Below, piece after piece: positions 62,038-64,000 of a stretch of DNA of 64,000 bases (its first letter is position 1; every line of letters begins with the position of its first letter). Origin of the DNA: Chloroflexota bacterium (GTDB lineage Bacteria; Vulcanimicrobiota; JAMCWD01); the NCBI GenBank assembly GCA_023475345.1, contig JAMCWD010000001.1, positions 299,606-363,605 on the forward strand. The letters are read 5' to 3'. Made by a program: the position numbers and the translations under genes. The notes under the pieces are model-generated. The model did no database searches and was not told the origin of the DNA. It saw only the letters and a program-made list of their open reading frames with translations.

Positions 62038-62055
62038 AGGGAAAGGGTGACTAAA

Positions 62056-63432
62056 TTGAAAGTAGCTCTGATAAGTCCCCGGGGAGCGATGCGGAACCAG
62101 CAGAACAGCCTCCTGAATTCGGTTTACGGCCGCCTGCGCGACATCCTCTCGTTCATAGAAGTTGACGATATCGAATTCATGCCCAACCTCGGCCTCCTCA
62201 CCATCGCCGCATACCTGGAACCCGGAGACGATATCCGCTACCTCGAAGAAGATTACGTTGACCCCGAGCGGAGCCAGGAAATAGTTTTCGATAACGGCTA
62301 TGATCTCGTCTGCCTTTCCTCCTGCAACAACCAGGCAAAACGCGCTTACCAGATAGCCGACCGCTTCCGGGAAATGGGAGTAACCGTCGTAATGGGCGGC
62401 CTCCATGCAAGCTCGCTCCCCGACGAGGCCCTCGAGCACGTTGACTCGGTCATGGTAGGCGAAGGCGAAGACACTTTCCCCGCATTCCTCGAAGATTTCA
62501 AAAACGGTCATTTCAAGAAAAAATATATATCGTCAGGCAATACCGACCTTACGAAGGTCCCCATGCCCCGGTTCGATATAATCGAAGATATCACACGGTT
62601 CAACAAGATCCCCATCCAGGCCACCAGGGGATGCCCCCGCCGCTGCACTTACTGCTCGACGAAGGAAGTGTACGGCAGGAGCTTCCGCATGAAGAGGCCC
62701 GAACAGATCGCCTCTGAAATAGAATCCGTCAAAAAGCTTTATCCCAACCCGTTCATATCGTTTGCAGATGAGAATATCCTGGCCGACCCTTTGTATGCAA
62801 GACAGCTCGTAAAAGTGATGACTGATCAGAAAGTCCGCTGGGAATGTTACTGCGACGTCGGCGTCTATAAAGATACGGAACTTCTGGAGATGCTCCGCGA
62901 ATCCAACTGTGTCGAGCTTTTGATAGGCTTCGAAACCGTCGTTCCGGAAAGCTTACAGGAGGTCTCTCCCTGGAAGGCGTCCATGCTTAGCGAATACCGG
63001 ACTGCTGTGGAAACAATACAGGGACACGGCGTCCCCATCATGGGCCTTTTCATGGTGGGGTTCGACCAGGATCATTCCGATGTCTTCGAAAGAATTTACA
63101 ACTTCATCGACGAGTCGGAGCTTTTCGATGTAGATTTCGCCATACTGTGCCCCATTCCGGGGACTCCCCTCTTCGACGAACTGAAAGCCGAAGGCCGCAT
63201 AACCTGTGAGGATTGGGACAGATATACCTGGTACCATGTGAACTTCAAGCCCAGAAATATCACCCCCAAGGAGCTCCGAGACGGGATCATGTGGATCTTC
63301 AACAAGTTCAATACCCCGGAAAAGATCATGAAAAGAAAACAGTTCTTCAACCGAGTGCTGGATCGGTTATATGGGAATCAGGAAGTGATCCGCGAAAAGC
63401 TGGAATTGATGGATCTGGCACAGGTGATGTAG
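62056..63432 (+). CDS. B12-binding-domain radical SAM protein (paralog 4)
   Basis: A 458-residue paralog. I use the TTG at 62056, which has AAAGGGTGA about eight bases before it and gives the same MKVALISPRG start as paralog 3. An in-frame ATG at 62011 lies inside the folded leader. Landmarks are VMGGLHASSLPDEA, MVGEGEDTFPAFL, the cluster motif CPRRCTYC (about 191-198), FADENILADPLYARQLV and PIPGTPLFDEL. It is somewhat longer than the others at the C-terminus, with a charged helix. Beyond it the sequence becomes AT-rich and foreign in character. Confidence 0.87.
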   Translation: MKVALISPRGAMRNQQNSLLNSVYGRLRDILSFIEVDDIEFMPNLGLLTIAAYLEPGDDIRYLEEDYVDPERSQEIVFDNGYDLVCLSSCNNQAKRAYQIADRFREMGVTVVMGGLHASSLPDEALEHVDSVMVGEGEDTFPAFLEDFKNGHFKKKYISSGNTDLTKVPMPRFDIIEDITRFNKIPIQATRGCPRRCTYCSTKEVYGRSFRMKRPEQIASEIESVKKLYPNPFISFADENILADPLYARQLVKVMTDQKVRWECYCDVGVYKDTELLEMLRESNCVELLIGFETVVPESLQEVSPWKASMLSEYRTAVETIQGHGVPIMGLFMVGFDQDHSDVFERIYNFIDESELFDVDFAILCPIPGTPLFDELKAEGRITCEDWDRYTWYHVNFKPRNITPKELRDGIMWIFNKFNTPEKIMKRKQFFNRVLDRLYGNQEVIREKLELMDLAQVM

Positions 63433-63448
63433 GCGGGGAGAGGGGGAT

Positions 63449-63853
63449 TTACACAGAATTGTGGTCTTGGCTACCGCTTCTCTCTGCTAAATAATTCGCT
63501 AAAGATTCATAGCTTTTTGAAATTTTGTATCCTTTAATTTCTAATCTTTCTTTAATTTCTTTAGGATGAGGATCAACAAGAATTATACTCCCCTTTGGAG
63601 GAAACATTGAAAGCAAAAGAAATGCAGAAGAATCCTCAGATCTGAAACTATATCCTATGATAACAAGTTCGTCAGTTTTAGATAAAACCTTTATTGCGGA
63701 CTTCCATATTTCAAAAAATTCCTTTTTCTCAAATGGCTTAATAAAAGAAGGAAGAATCCAATCGGGCTTGTGCCCACCAATGTATCCTTGACTATGCCAA
63801 GGCTCATCTGGTTTTAGTTGGGCAAAATGGAAGCCCCCTTTTTCCCTAGGTAA
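63449..63853 (-). pseudogene. SIR2-like domain fragment
   Basis: A minus-strand frame ending at TAA 63451-63449 encodes the C-terminal part of a SIR2-like NAD-binding protein: WILPSFIKPFEKK, ELVIIGYSFRSED, then IILVDPHPKEI. No start codon or N-terminal half is present; upstream it runs directly into the stop of the transposase frame at 63854, in the same frame. It looks like a gene cut by an insertion. SIR2-like proteins are common in anti-phage systems, where they consume NAD. The region is clearly AT-richer than the genes to the left. It begins 17 bases after the radical SAM stop. Confidence 0.7.
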
Positions 63854-64000
63854 TTACCCAACATTTGATCCAAAATTACAGATCATTTTGGCCATCAGGT
63901 GAAAGATATCCTCTTCCCGGTGATTATACCTAAATTCCAACTCCTTCAGATATAGAGGAAACTTCTCCCTGGAAACTCCATGATGCTTTATCAGGCGCTC
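63854..64000 (-). CDS. ISXO2-like (IS1595 family) transposase, C-terminal end
   Basis: Forty-eight residues of a minus-strand protein that enters from beyond the right edge. FPLYLKELEFRYNHRE followed by DIFHLM is the characteristic end of ISXO2-like DDE transposases of the IS1595 family. The stop is at 63856-63854. The rest of the element, including catalytic residues and the far inverted repeat, lies outside the window. The near end of the element must lie within or just left of 63854, but I could not fix its terminal repeat. Its junction with the SIR2-like fragment suggests insertion into that gene. Confidence 0.82.
   Translation of the reverse strand, partial: ERLIKHHGVSREKFPLYLKELEFRYNHREEDIFHLMAKMICNFGSNVG

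Noticed and set aside
63433..63530. Attachment site of a larger mobile island
   Set aside because: No tRNA gene or direct repeat was seen; the composition change alone is not enough.

Overview
The window looks like a chromosome segment of an anaerobic, Gram-negative-type (diderm) bacterium, probably from an uncultivated lineage. The evidence is the large number of lipobox-bearing proteins, type IV pilus pseudopilins, a sigma-54 activator, a cytoplasmic [NiFe] hydrogenase with a ferredoxin-type and a flavin subunit, many radical SAM enzymes, and moderate GC (roughly 45-50% by eye). I cannot name the phylum from sequence alone. No rRNA, tRNA or CRISPR array was seen.

Layout. (1) 1-19064: an island of lipoproteins built from repeats. 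A WD40 lipoprotein runs off the left edge. A rightward operon (2721-12011) and a leftward operon (19064-12072) meet tail to tail. Seven proteins carry the same eight-blade PQQ-like propeller. Two of these are fused to a 5'-nucleotidase-type C-terminal domain, and in one the attached phosphoesterase domain has lost its metal ligands. (2) 19271-24930: a TPR lipoprotein, then a 28-residue peptide gene with its own strong promoter and terminator, followed by an MFS exporter, a SPASM radical SAM enzyme, an M16 peptidase, a VOC protein and an SDR. This reads as an undescribed RiPP or redox-cofactor cluster. (3) 25128-29591: a signalling unit made of a histidine kinase fused to an [FeFe]-hydrogenase-like domain, an NtrC-type regulator, and a receiver protein with a duplicated four-cysteine motif. 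The last gene has a sigma-54-like promoter and an upstream palindrome. (4) 29712-39241: five TPR lipoproteins, one of 1000 residues. (5) 39366-43830: a hydBGDA-type group 3b hydrogenase operon with its maturation protease, behind a promoter overlapped by a Crp/Fnr-like site. (6) 43854-49103: PilZ protein, ATP-grasp, polysaccharide deacetylase and two GT-C glycosyltransferases. (7) 49159-52958: a pseudopilin operon closed by a strong terminator. (8) 53130-63432: four paralogous B12-binding radical SAM proteins, glycogen synthase, and a leftward operon of two membrane-anchored proteins with HTN-type repeats plus a SPASM radical SAM enzyme carrying a PqqD-like tail. (9) 63433-64000: an AT-rich remnant with a SIR2-like fragment and the end of an ISXO2-like transposase.

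The strongest candidates for undescribed biology are the 28-residue peptide cluster (20059-24930) and the HTN-repeat/radical SAM operon (57362-59950) with its neighbouring B12 radical SAM genes and structured leaders. The hydrogenase-like sensor kinase, its regulators and the hydrogenase operon may form one redox- or hydrogen-sensing circuit, but that link is inferred.
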